Shown here: one piece after another, positions 44,601 through 56,935 of the stretch | How positions within the stretch are numbered: position 1 is the first letter of the stretch | How the letters are laid out: the number at the start of each line of letters is the position of its first letter | NCBI GenBank assembly: GCA_013399015.1 | Contig: VWZX01000869.1 | Coordinates: 434,001 to 498,000 of the forward strand | Origin: Galbula dea | Taxonomy: Eukaryota; Chordata; Aves; Piciformes; Galbulidae | Length of the DNA: 64,000 nucleotides | Reading direction: 5' to 3' | Notes under the pieces: model-generated | The model's database searches: none | What the model saw: the letters and a program-made list of their open reading frames with translations, nothing else | Told to the model about the DNA's origin: nothing | Position numbers and translations under genes: made by a program

Positions 44601-47600
44601 GCTTTATTAATAACAAATGAGGGACTCATGAATCTGTTCAATTAATTAATTTCTTCTTGGTCTCCTTTTCTTGCTTAACAGGTTGTTCTGTCTCCAAAAT
44701 GCACATTTTCTGCATTCCCATTGGACTAATGACATTTAGATAATTTTTTTTACTTTGGAACATATCTAGCCAACTTAAAAGTAAAAAGAGATATTGTACA
44801 TTTGAAGACAGTGTTAATGCCTTTCCCTGCCAGTAAATTCCAATGCCATGAAAAGGAACAAGGATACCATATGCCTTTCTTTGAGGTTATCAGTCCAAGC
44901 ATTTCACTGACACAGAGGGAGACACTTCCCTTCAGCTACCTTGGCTTATATAGAGCTTTATTTAAGTTTTGATTCAAATAACCATTTTTTTCCCAACCAA
45001 TTTAGGGGTTATAATATCTGCTGTTGACCTTCTATTGCAACCTGTGAACCATCCTGTTTAATGTGAAATTACATCATGTAAGAAATTTCCTTTTGTCCAT
45101 TATCTTGGTCACTGCCTTGACAGGGCTTTCAAAAAGTCATGGGAGTGTAAATTAGAGATGGGACTAAGGAACTAGAGATGGAACTTGAGAGTAATAAGTG
45201 CGAGTCTAACATGGTGATTCCTTCTGTTCCTAAGGCCACAGTAACAGTGCAGTGAAGAATGGACATTAGGTGTTTCTTCCTGGCACTGTGTCAAGTGCAG
45301 AATATTTTATGCAAATGAAACATCCTCTTCCGAGAAATAATAGATCTGTAGTGATTTCATTCCCATGTTAGAGCAAGAAGGTTTGCACTGGAAAGATGGG
45401 TTGGCCACGGCTATGGCCACTTGTTGAACACAAAAGGAATATCAATAAGAAATTAATTGTGTGGCATTAGCTAATAAGAAACAACACATATACAAAAGGG
45501 AGGTCACAGAAAAAAAAATCATAGACTAGAATTAATTATTGTGATTTCCTTAACTGGACTTGGAAATTATGAGAGAAAGTGAATGTCAGAGTGAGGAAGG
45601 TGGAAGTCAAGGCTGAAGGATATAACATATTTACTATGTTATGCCTTCTCCTGGATAACGTCTCAGACCAGTAGCAGTGTTCTTGCCTCATATAAGAAAG
45701 CTAAGGATGTTACTACAAATACGAGATGAAGGTAAATTTGGTATCGGTAAACAGGATTCTGCATGCCAGGGAAAGATGAATACAGTTGAACAGTGACACC
45801 TTTGGAAAGTTAAGAGATTTTTATGAAGAGAGATGGAGTTCAGTCTTTGGATATCTCTACGAGAGACTGTATTTTCATCCTATTTCAGGTGTATCAAAGT
45901 ATGTTGTCTCAGGTATTTCTTTTGGGATGATATCCTATTCTTTTTTCCTCTCTTCATTTGGGGTTCATTTGCCAGTTACCATGTTGTATGTGCAAGTGGG
46001 ATGCAAGCGCTGCTTTCACTTCTTTTCATCAATAACCTTGACAATATAGTCCTTAGGGCAAAGTATAATTTAAGAAGTTCAAAAGAACTATGAAGAAAGG
46101 AGGATTTTGCAGAAATCCATTTGAGTTCCTGAGCTTTGCTACAGGCCAGGTCATATGGGAGTTTCTCCTGAAGTTAGAGAAGACAACCAAATCACAGTTG
46201 CTTGGAAAGCTAGCAAACTTATATGGGCCTTTTCTGCAGTTTTCCTCATCTCTCATACATAAATGTCCCATGTGAGGTGCTGTGCTTGAAGCATGACCTA
46301 TATTGTGTGTTTTCATCAATATAGTTAAGCAACTCAGAAGTGGAAAGAGGTCAGCACTTTATCAGTCAGTATAGTAATGACAACAAACTTTCTAATTTGT
46401 TGACTCTCATGGCAATACAGTGTGTTTTTATTAGAATAAATAGCAATGCGGAAGACTTAGTGAAACTGGGCTACAGACTTTTGGTCAGTCTAAGCTATGT
46501 CCCCTTTTGGGATTATATGTAAATTAACATGTAAGGACCAACAGCCAGCTATAATATCAACAAACCTTGCTTTGAAAAGAATGGAAGACCTCCACTTCTA
46601 GGGGTAACACCTCTGATCTTTGACATAAAAGGAGATTGGGTCTGGGAAGTTTGTTTTCTTGTATTTTGCCTCACCCTCAGGATCCTGCTGTGAACTGTTC
46701 TTATATTTCTTTCTTTAGTACAGGAAAGAATTTGGTTGAGTTTGTCAAAGATGGCTCATGTTTCCCTTCCCTTCCCCATTGCTGGTGTGGTTGACTCCAG
46801 TTGCTCTTTGAGGACTGTTCTGTCTGCTCACTTCATGGCAGAGAGTGATTCAGCTGAAGAGTGAAGTGAATTCCTTCTTTCTTCTTGTTAGTTTAACATA
46901 CAGTCTTAGAAATCAGGTGCATAAATCACATTTTGGATACAAATCAAAACATGCGATTAATACCTAGACATTTATGGCCATATAATGTCGCACCACAGAT
47001 AACAAGTAACATTTGGCTGTGGGATCTGCGCACCTGCTAAGCAGTAATGTGCTACTAATGTTTTAATGAAGGATCCCAGGGAAAAAAAATGCCTCTCTAA
47101 GCTAGTGGTAAAGCTTGTGTTCCTGGAATGCACATATGTGGATAGGAGAGTTGACTGACTGGGAATATATCAATTTGTTTTCCCAAATTACAAATAATAA
47201 TTAATAAATAAAATGTTTTCTTCTGGCTGTAAGCAAGGATTTGGGAGAATCACTTGGCAAAAACCCTGATATTTAAGCTATGATTTGCTGAGAACATTTG
47301 CACATTACTCTGGAACAGTAGTCCCAGAAGGAACTATACTGAGCAACTTGAATTTTGCAGACAGGTTTGCTCTCTCTCTTGGCCTTGGGTTTAAGTTTTT
47401 AATTTACTGTATTCACAAGTAATATCAGAAAGTCTTGTAGGCAATATGTTGCATGTGAAACAAAGACTGGGAACTATGGCTTTCTGGTGATGTACCAAGT
47501 TTATTGATAATATGGCATACAGCTTTTTCAGTCTGAAAGTGGTGGAAAAGCAGAGATGTGTACTGAGGCCCTTTCTCTGGGAAAGTAAAAAAAAAAAATC

Positions 47601-48335
47601 TTCCAATGTGTTTTGTTGTGATCTGGACTAAAATATAATTTTTAGTACTATGATAATAAACTCCAGAGATATTACCTTGCACAAATGGTTTAGCACTGTT
47701 TCAGAAGAAATGAGTCTCAATGAGAAGTAGAGATGGGACAGTATCTTCCTTCATCATTTCAGAGAAACTTCAAAAAGAAACTGAAAAATCTTCCGCAAGA
47801 ATGTCTCCATGAAACACTTCTCCCACATTTGTTTTAGTGTCTCTGCTTCATGGAGGCATTCATCCAACTGATGAGTGCGTGGTTAGCAGTGGTGAGTGGT
47901 AGAACTTTGAGCAGAAGGTTCTTGGAACCTTGTGCTGCCATTACCTCATTTGGTACCATCTTTGTGGATGCAAGTGGTCACCACAATTCAGTTACTGTAT
48001 ATATTTGATATTAGGTAGGGGGTTTACTCCTCACAATGACACAGAGAAGCGTAGTGAAAGTGATGTAAAAGTCGCCTTCAGAAAAACTTTTATACTTATA
48101 TTGTTATTCTTACTGTGTGTTTCTCAGGGCCATGCAGCCCTGAGAAGGCAATGCAAATAAGAGTTTTGAAAAGATTTTCCTGAAGAGAATCTAGCTAAAA
48201 TGAAAAATGAAGATTTGAAAATATTTTAAAGTGATAATTACTAAGATTTCTCAAAATTAGCTCTTTCCCTTACATACGTTATTTTTGTTTTGATAAATCA
48301 TAATTTTAAATGAGAAAAAGAATTTTATCTAGGTG
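41658..48335. other. Long unique non-coding stretch, no gene seen
   Basis: About 6.7 kb without a recognised repeat. Frames of 60-94 codons occur on both strands with no family resemblance (for example 41762-42046 plus, and the overlapping 45786-46049 and 45833-46093 plus). GATCTCTTCCAATAC near 43100 weakly echoes a CR1 3' UTR but is too short to call. The absence of CR1/LTR insertions here contrasts with the flanks. Confidence 0.5.
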
Positions 48336-48425
48336 ATCTTGCTGTGGCACGGTGGTTGGACTTAGATGATCTTTCTAGGTCCTTTCCAACCCCTAACATT
48401 CTGTGATTCTGTAAGTCTGTGATTT
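48336..48425 (+). mobile_element. Short CR1 3' end, sense strand
   Basis: GGTTGGACTTAGATGATCTT, AGGTCCTTTCCAACCCCTAA and ATTCTGTGATTCTGTAAG form the last part of the CR1 3' UTR with a two- to three-unit 8-base tail. Only about 90 bases are present, a typical heavily 5'-truncated insertion. Confidence 0.9.
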
Positions 48426-48531
48426 TGACAGAAGATTCCTGGATTCATTTTTTTCACTTACTATTTTCATTGAGAGCTGCTTCTTTTTTTTTTTTTTCTG
48501 TTCCCAAGGCTGAGGATAGTTCAGGGTATAT

Positions 48532-48652
48532 TCATAGAATCATAGAATATTAGGAGTTGGAAGGGACCTCGAAAGATCATCTAGTCCAATCCCTCTGCCG
48601 CAGCAGGATTCCCTAGACCAGGTCACACAGAAGCGCGTCCAGACGGCTTTTG
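48532..48652 (-). mobile_element. CR1 3' end, minus strand
   Basis: TCATAGAATCATAGAATATT, AGGAGTTGGAAGGGACCTCG and AAGATCATCTAGTCCAATCC are the reverse of a CR1 3' end. The match continues through CAGGATTCCCTAGACCAGG, GTCACACAGAAGCGCGTCC and AGACGGCTTTTGAA. It retains several CpGs, unusual in this window, which suggests a younger copy. It lies tail-to-tail with the sense copy about 107 bases to the left. Confidence 0.93.
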
Positions 48653-51600
48653 AATAAAGCTGTCCACATCAGTTCCAAATTAATCAGATAGCATGTTGTG
48701 AGACTGCCTTTGGGCTTCCTACTTAATTTCTTGAAAACCAAATTTTCCTATCTTTTTTTTTGTTCAAACAGTATAAAATAAAGCCAAAGGACCTTTTTAT
48801 GAAAAGCCATTTTCAAATTAAAATAAAAACATTTAGATTGAGGAAATGTTGATTGGCTGTCTATAAAGGTCTGATAAAGAGAGTGGTGAAAGTAAGTGAA
48901 AGAGCTTAGGAGAGCATCTGTATGGCAGAGTTAATTGCAAGCTTTAACTCAAGTGTTGTCTCCAGCCATTTCCCTCATCACTTATGACACATCTAGCCTG
49001 GAAATGAGGCAGGGCTTCTGACTGAGTAAGCTGCCTTGATTTTGTCTATAGGCTAGGGCAATACTGCCTTCATCCAGTGTTGTAACTGGCCCAATTTGCA
49101 GGAAAGAATAAGACCAAAGCATGAAATTACCCAAATCCTCCAACACCTTCTCACACTTCTCCCATGTATTGTGGAAGGTGTAAAGATCCTCCTACAATTT
49201 CCTAGATAAAGTTCTTGAAACTTCAGCTTTGCATCACTGAGCTATCAGTGGAGATATCAGATGTCTCAGAGAACTGGAAGATATGAGGGGAAATTAGACC
49301 ATTTGTCTTGCCTCCTAAAAAGACCCTTAAATTTTACACAGTCTCTGCCATATTTGAAAAGGGAGCAGGAGCAAGACTTCCCAGTACTCTTCTGAGCCTT
49401 GGCTGCTGTTTCTGCTTTGTGGGTCATTTGAATCCCTGCAGTTGACACACATTATAGTTGAGTTGCTCAAAAATGCACCTCAGGGCTATCTGAGCAGTTT
49501 CTTTCTTTAGCTGTGCTCTGAATTCCTTGACTGTCGGCAAGGGCTGGAGCCTTTTCAGGTGGATATAACTGGATGGAATAGGAGACATTAGAAGATTTGC
49601 TCTTCTGTTTTAGCAGAGGACTATAAAAGAAACATTTCATGCAGCTGGGAAAAAGAATAAAAATCATCCCAAACTTTTAGTACTGGGATCATGCTTATTC
49701 AGTGATTTAGGCATGGACTTTCTAAAAGGCACCAAACAGCAGTCCAAAGGCAGAAAAGATAAATGTGAAAGGAAAAGAGATGTGGAGCACTGTTGTACAA
49801 AGATCATGGATAATAACTTTGGATTATCTGGAGAACACTAATTTAATTTTACTGTGGCTAATGAGTTTTGTAGCATTTTTGCTTTAGGCAGCTGCTCCAT
49901 ATCCTTCCCACTTAAAGGGGAAAAAAAAGAAAACACCTTTATCCAGATAAAACACTTTCCTAGGTTATTTCCATGCAGTATCTGTTCTACCCCCGAAGCC
50001 TAAACTCTCCTAAATTAGTAAGCAAATTAAGCCCAATGGTACTGGAAGTACACTGCACTTTCTTTCATTAGTATGTGAGTATGTGTATTGTCTTCAAGTA
50101 GCATGTTCAAAAGCTGGGGGCTAAGTTTTGTGATTTTATGTGGCTCAGAGTATCAGTTCAGAACTTTAATTTCTTAATACTGGTGCCCTACATGCTGGCC
50201 ATAATGAATATATATTTCCAATCCATCAGTCCCATTGCAGTGTTTCATATATAGTATACAGTACTAGATATACAGTAAGTCCTGCTCCTTGTTTGTTTGT
50301 TGGATAAATACAGTTTCATTCTACATAAGTAAACGGTTTTCTCCAGTTTTATGTGGATGTAGCAGACAGCAAATATAATTTGATCTACTATCCTCCCTTC
50401 TGTTTGTGAAATAGGGGCTGGGAAATCTGGGGCAGAAGAGGAAGCATTATACATAAGAGAGGAGTCTCAATCTCTTCTGGTTGACAGAACTGAGATGTTG
50501 GATGAGAATGGCATAGGAGTAGTTCTGACTAAGAAAATGTGAGATTTCATGCACTTTGCTACTTGTATTTCTGCAAAAACATATTTTTCTGAAGAAGTTG
50601 TAGAAACCTCTGTAAAGTTGGTGACTTCAGCAACGTCTTGGCAGTCAACATTAACTTTGAGATACATGGGGCTTCCTTTATATTCAGTGAAATACATCTC
50701 CTGTTTAAATATGAGTACTGTGAACTATAGAACTTGTGGCATCTGATTATTTGTTGCTTTATTTTTCTTCATGGGTAGGAAAAGGCTAAAGGCAATTATA
50801 TCTTTGATTTTAAATGATAACTAGTGATAAGATCTATCTAGGTATTCAGAAATTATTGCAAAAATGCTAACCCTCTTGTGGAATGTCATTGCATTTGTCT
50901 GACCACCATTTGCAAGTACAGCTTTTAGCTGCATATGTTGCCTGCACAGTATGTGTCAGCCATTTAACATTGTATCCACAAAGCTGGAAATGAGCAGGTA
51001 AAATACCTGTTCAGTCCACCTGTGTAAAGAGTAAGAGAGAAGTTGTACTATGAGAACTGGAACAAATATAGGGAGGTGGGAACAGTGTTTATGTGGAAGA
51101 GAAGTACAGCAGAAAAACAATGTAAATGGAACAATGCAGTCATCTGAAAAGCTAGAGGTAGGATGATTTTTAAAGATTTTAAAAGAGGAATATTATGATA
51201 AGGGAGCAAAGGGTAGAATTTTTTTTTCACAGATATTAGAAGTGTGATGGAGCTTCTGTTTCAGGAAATTGCAGAGCACAAAAGTGACCTCTTCCATGAC
51301 TTTGAGGTTGGGAGAGATTCAACAAAGGCACTCTCAGCATGCTATCACATCTATACTGAAAAGATTGTCATAAAGATACTTAGGTACCTCTAAACAGCCC
51401 AGCTTAAGCATCCAAAGCAAAATAGCTGTAGCAGCAGAGACTGAGACCTCCACACCATTACCTTTTCATGTCATTTTTCAATAACAAATGTTACTTTTTG
51501 TAATTGCTGTGAAATTTATATTATTGTTATTGTTGTTTATATTACTGACAAATGTCTTGTGAAAAAGGGAAGAAGCTGGAAGCACAAGAACAGATATTTT

Positions 51601-54600
51601 TTGATCAGAAATAGTAATGAAGAAAGTGTCCTCTTAAAGTATCAACATCACTGTGAGCAACTGCAAAAGATCTGTGCAAAGTTGTAGTAATTTTACAAGA
51701 CTGTACCAATTATATCACTTACAAGACAGGCTTTTTATTAAAAAATCATAGATGTCAGTAGGTTCAAATCTTTGCAATGTCAGACAACACAAACCTTCCA
51801 AAAATCCTTTTATCTTGGTGAAGACAAGAGATGTCTTTGGCTCCTTGAAGAATCACCATCTTTGAGCCATCATTGTTGGATTGTTGCTTCCTATTCCACA
51901 ATTGATGGGAATTATATTCACCAATTCATATTGAGTCTTACCCAAGAAAAGATATTCTCATTTAAATCCATTGAATTAGCTCTTCACTGAGCAGAGCTAC
52001 ACAGCAGGAGGGATTAAAAGAAAGTGAAAGCAGTAAAGGCGATTTGGGAAGAAGATATTTTCAGGGACACCCTTTAGAGTTAGGATGGAGAGCCTAAGGA
52101 ACAGAGACAAAACATCTGAAGTAAGCAGTGCCAGTGTGAAAGAAAGGGAAGACATTAAGCACCCTGGAAAGAAAGCCGACATTAGGATAAGGCATTTACT
52201 CTCTCTTGATCCAAATGACAGAAGCAAGGCAATCTGCTGTTTGTGTTGTAAAAGTGTTTGCAGTGGGACGTATGGTATATACACAGAGAAAGAACATCTG
52301 TTCTAAGAAGGCTTTTACAAATATAAAGCTGCAATAACGTAGTAGAAACATCTGCACAGCTTACAGCATGGCCACCAGTGGTGCTCTTAGGTGGGGGAGG
52401 GTATGAGACATGCCACATACGGGAGAAGGTCACAGGGAAACATCTTTAAGAACAAGGTAACTTCTTGTATACATCCATGTGAAGGTATGATGCCTGTAGA
52501 CAAACTGCAGTGTTCAGTGTTTCACACTAGTGCTGTGGAAATGCAATAAATCCCTGAAAACACATGATCACCCTTTCATTTAATAGTCAAAATGACAACT
52601 TGTCCATCTTATGCAGGATGACTCAAGGATTTTAAATAAAGTCAAAACATAAAGATTTTCCTCTACCAAGTTACAAGACCTTCAGGAAATTATGGCACAG
52701 TCCTGTTAGCAGAAGACTAAGAAATTTAGAGCTGGTAAGGAGCAAGTGAGACAAATCTCATGCTGGGTGGCAACTTGCTGCTGATGGTATTGCTGTGGGA
52801 AAATATGTCCAGGCATAGTTCTCTGCTATGGTTACACAGCATCTGGCATCTGAAAAACTTATTTCTTTTTATTTGGGGTATCATTTCACCACAGACATTG
52901 CAAGGTAAATACGATTGCATGATTCAGTGCCCTTTGCCTCAGTTCCTTTTTACTGCAAACACAGCTTAACAACACATGCCAGGATAGGGCAACTTTGCCT
53001 GTGTGTGGAATTTCTAATGAGAAAAAGAGTGGATATCCACAGCCTACCGTCTTTAAAGGATGGTGTTTGGCAGCATCAGGGCTGTTTTTTACCAAGGCAC
53101 TCTTATATGCTTCCCAAAGTGGCCCATTCCTTTGCTCCATTTCAACTCTCCTCCTTCAGATTTTATGGCTTCAAAGCTGGTCCAGAAAGTTTTACAGCAA
53201 TGTCACCAATTTTTATTCCTTCAGGGTTTCTCTGAACTGTATTAATTTAGAGCTCAGCTGGACATAAATGCACAGCTCTCCCTCCAGACAGTGACCACTT
53301 TGACAGTGCCTAGGGCTCAAAGTGCAAATCCTGGAAATTTCAGCTTGAATGTAGATAAATGAGAACTGAGCACAAGAAATATTTATGAACATGATATCCT
53401 AAGTGGTTAGCTCTGCTTTCCTCAGCATTTCTCAACACCAAGTGGATTGCATTTCCATGTGGTATATCAGAGGTGGAAGGGTGCATCTGATAATTGGGCT
53501 GTGTTGAGCAGCCACCTGTATAGCAAAAAACCTGTTGCTGGTATTGAGAATGTACTAACCGAGTTCAGCAGATGATGGTTGAAAACTTTGGCTTGTGCTA
53601 TGTTTAAAAGAGGATTTTTTAAACGTGCAAACTACTGACCATGATGCTGGATATTCTGGTGTTTGCAGACAGACAGGCTTTTTAATCATTTTGTCTTTCT
53701 TTAATGTTTTGCAAAACCAGTTAACAAGTATTGCTCCCAGAAATGTGAGCAGAGTTACCTAATTAGGTACAAAAGCTGGGTGTGTTCTGTGTTACTGGAA
53801 TTAACAGAAATAAGAGGCAAGTGGTATTTGTAAAACAAGACCAAAAGTATTATGTGTAGCGCAACCTGGTACCAAAAGTAGGAGTCACTTTCCCATGGAT
53901 CCCAGTGTAATTCACAGAAACAGATAGATGCCTCCAGCACAGAAGATTAAGTTGAGGGCTCTGAGATCCTTTCTCTCCCCTGTGGCTGTATATGGCATCT
54001 GAGCACAGCAACTTCACCACTTGATTGGGGTGAGTCCTCTCCCTTTCCAAACTGGTAAAATCCTACTTCAGAAAAGTGCTTTGGCACTTTTATCTTTTGG
54101 CATGTTCATTTTTAAGCATCTGAATAACCCAGGGCAGGTTGAAATTCACTACATGCGTTTAAAAAAGGTGTCATACTTCAGTGTGTAGCAAAACAAATGG
54201 AGAAAATTCTTCTCCCTAATAAGCTTAAAAACCACAATGACTAAGTTTTTTAGTAGACATCAAACAGTTAAAATGAAGGTATTATTTGCATTTAGGAGTA
54301 TTTCTTATTGTTAATTTAAATAAAACTTGCCCTTTCTGTTCTGAAATATGTATCTACATCGATTGCTTCTGGATCATGTGTAAACTATATCTACCTTGGG
54401 AGAAAAGAACTTGGCCTTGAAATTTCGTACCTTTTCCAGAACAACCATGTGCTTTCTACCTCTGGAGCGCTGCACTACATCATACTTCACTGAAGAATTC
54501 TTATAAAAGTAGTGCTTAAGCAAATTTAAAATGTTTTGTGAAAAGTGCTTTTTTTGGTTAGGAGGAAGGGATTTGCCTTGTTTTAGCATCAGAATGACCA

Positions 54601-56811
54601 CACGTGGTCAAAATCCAGATGGAAAAGAAAGTCTTTTTCACACAGAGAATGTCTCTTCAACAGGGGCTGTGAGAGGAAGAAGTTCTGTTCCTGCTGTCCA
54701 TGTTATTGTATGTTAGAAGGATGCCAAGTCTCCACATCATTGGTTCTTCTGCAGCAAAAATCAACCTGCTTTTCTCATGGGGAGTGTAGAAATGTTTTTG
54801 TTTTGTTGCACTACAGAAGAGAGAGAAAATTTAAAATCTCACACTGTGGCACAAGACAGGAAAACAGTTTCTTTCCTAATTCTAATGATTTACCATTTCT
54901 CAAGGAAAATAATGCCAATAGCATGTTAGGGTTTTCACGTAAGATGGAAAAGAGTAGTTTCATCACTGATGTTATGGTGTAGGTAGAAGAAAACATTAAA
55001 GCTGAAAAATATCAGCCCTCAGGTCAGAAGGGGCTTTTTCCCTGATCTTCCTTTTCATTCATTTTTACATCCCATTTATCTCCAGCTGTAGAAAAGGTGA
55101 TTATTTGGCTTCTAGATGCTGGCTGTATAAAAATGACAATATTAAGTAGCATTAGGTGAGATAGGGAGGATCAATGGTTGTGGTATTTTTCTAGGTGATT
55201 TTGGTTACAGTGATGTCACATTATTGCGTGCAGGGAGAAGCAGAGGAATAGCATACTGAAAGGAATAGTATTGGCACACTTGATGTAGCCAGGCCAATTA
55301 ACACTAATAATCACAGATGCCATTAACTTCTGGTAAAGAAACATTAGTCCCACAGATCTATTATTGCCTGTAGTATCCTGTAGAGGGAGGGTGAGGATGA
55401 ACATGTAGCTACTGGGGATCTCACGGCAAATATAAAGAGCTGCCAGTGGCCAAATAATGTGCTCCTAGAAAAAGGCATGGTCCATTATCCCTGCTGAAAA
55501 GAGAGTGACAAATTACTGTAGAAGTACTGTACTGCAGCTGAAAGAAGCCAATAATTTCATGAATTTTACAGGTACAGCGAACCATAACAGTATGTTCTAG
55601 TACTACCCTCTGCATGCTACAGTGCTTTACACTATAGTTCTTTCTACAGTGCCCACAATATAAGCCATGTCCTTTCTTAGCAACATCCCTCAAGTCAGGA
55701 TACTTGGAAAGTACATCTGCTTTACCCTGGGAGACAAATAACACTGGATTTAAGAGACTGTCTTATAACTTGCATGTGTATTACCACAATCCAACTCTGA
55801 TCCCATCTCTGTTGATCTTATTTTGGTTTTCATCTGGTGACTAAGAAAAATGTTACTACTGATCTGTATTTGAATTGAGTCTCAAACATCTTCTCTGATG
55901 ATTAATGCCTTCAGACTGTTTCCTGATTCTCATCCATGGTTTGACCAATGCATGCTGCTTCATGAGTATTTGTGTGATGTTTGGCACATTAAATATGAAC
56001 ACAAGCCTTACCTCCAACATAATAATGACCTTGAAAATGCAGTAGTATTTGCTATTGAATGTCAAATGCATTTGGTTGTGCACAGATGTACTAGAAAAGA
56101 CAAGTGAAAAGAAGGGAGATACCTGGAGAACCTGATGAAGCAACATAGGCGGGAGGTGCAATATTTGATGTGCTTCAGATTTGGTTGTGGAAAATGTTGT
56201 ATGCACAATGATAGTCAAAGGAGAGCAAAAACAGCAGGTGAAAGCCAGTTCAATCAAAAAACATGGGGTTGCCTTGGCTTAATTAAAGTGTGTGCTGTTT
56301 CATGACAGGTTACTGATAGAAAGTCTTCTACTAGTAGGAAGAAATTTAACATTAAAAGTCACTTTACAATCAGTGATTCCTCTGTTAGCTAACATATTTG
56401 CTGAAGTAAGAATGAAGATCTCTTTTTCTAGAGGAGATCCAGGTAGGAGAAGACAATTTTTACTCTGAAATTCCCTGATGTGCTTGCAATTCTTTTGAAA
56501 CAAACTAGCTTTGTTAACACTTGTTCTATGATTTATAGATTGAAAAAAACCCCAAGAACTGTGTAGTTAGTTTGTAAATATTTTGAAATGTAAAGGATTA
56601 ATTGATTCACTGTTGTCAACGATATCCACATAACACTGTCATTACAGTATGTGATTTTTCTGTATAGTGTTTTCTGAGTTTAGGAACTCAAAATTTACAA
56701 ATACTGATTCTGATTTCTGTCTGCACTAAAGACTCTATTGGTAGTATGAAAAAAAAATACACAAAAAAATATATACATATAAATCAGGCTTGTCATGTTT
56801 ACGTATGTTAA
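48653..56811. other. Long unique non-coding stretch, no gene firmly seen
   Basis: No interspersed repeat recognised over about 8 kb. Long frames include 55856-56257 minus (133 codons) and 55421-55744 minus (107 codons; Cys/His-containing, see findings). The 52886-53267 interval is open in several frames at once. None can be assigned to a family. A TTATTGTTATTGTTG stretch lies near 51522-51537. Confidence 0.45.
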
Positions 56812-56935
56812 GTAGGTAAGTGTTATCACTGCCCTTTTTACAAAGCAAGCCCTTGAACAAAGTCAATGCAGAAGGTGTTGGTAGCACAGTAGAGAGCAGA
56901 AACTACTTTATTCCAGTCCTACTAATTACTTTTTC
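56812..56935 (-). repeat. MIR/CORE-SINE fragment, antisense
   Basis: TAGGTAAGTGTTATCACTGC, CCTTTTTACAAA, then ..TGAACAAAGTCAATGCAGAA and GGTAGCACAGTAGAGAGCAG, and ATTCCAGTCCTACTAATTAC follow the antisense MIR order (GGTACTATTATTATCCCC, ATTTTACAGA, GCCCAAGGTCATGCAGCAAG, GTGGCAGAGC, CCCAGTCCAGTGC). Many substitutions, as expected for an ancient SINE. Confidence 0.5.

Noticed and set aside
51758..51775. GGTTCAAATC as a tRNA B box
   Set aside because: No matching A box, acceptor stem or cloverleaf in the surrounding sequence.
55856..56257. 133-codon minus-strand frame, with a 69-codon plus-strand frame on the same DNA
   Set aside because: The two cannot both code, neither resembles a known protein, and no splice or promoter signals stand out.
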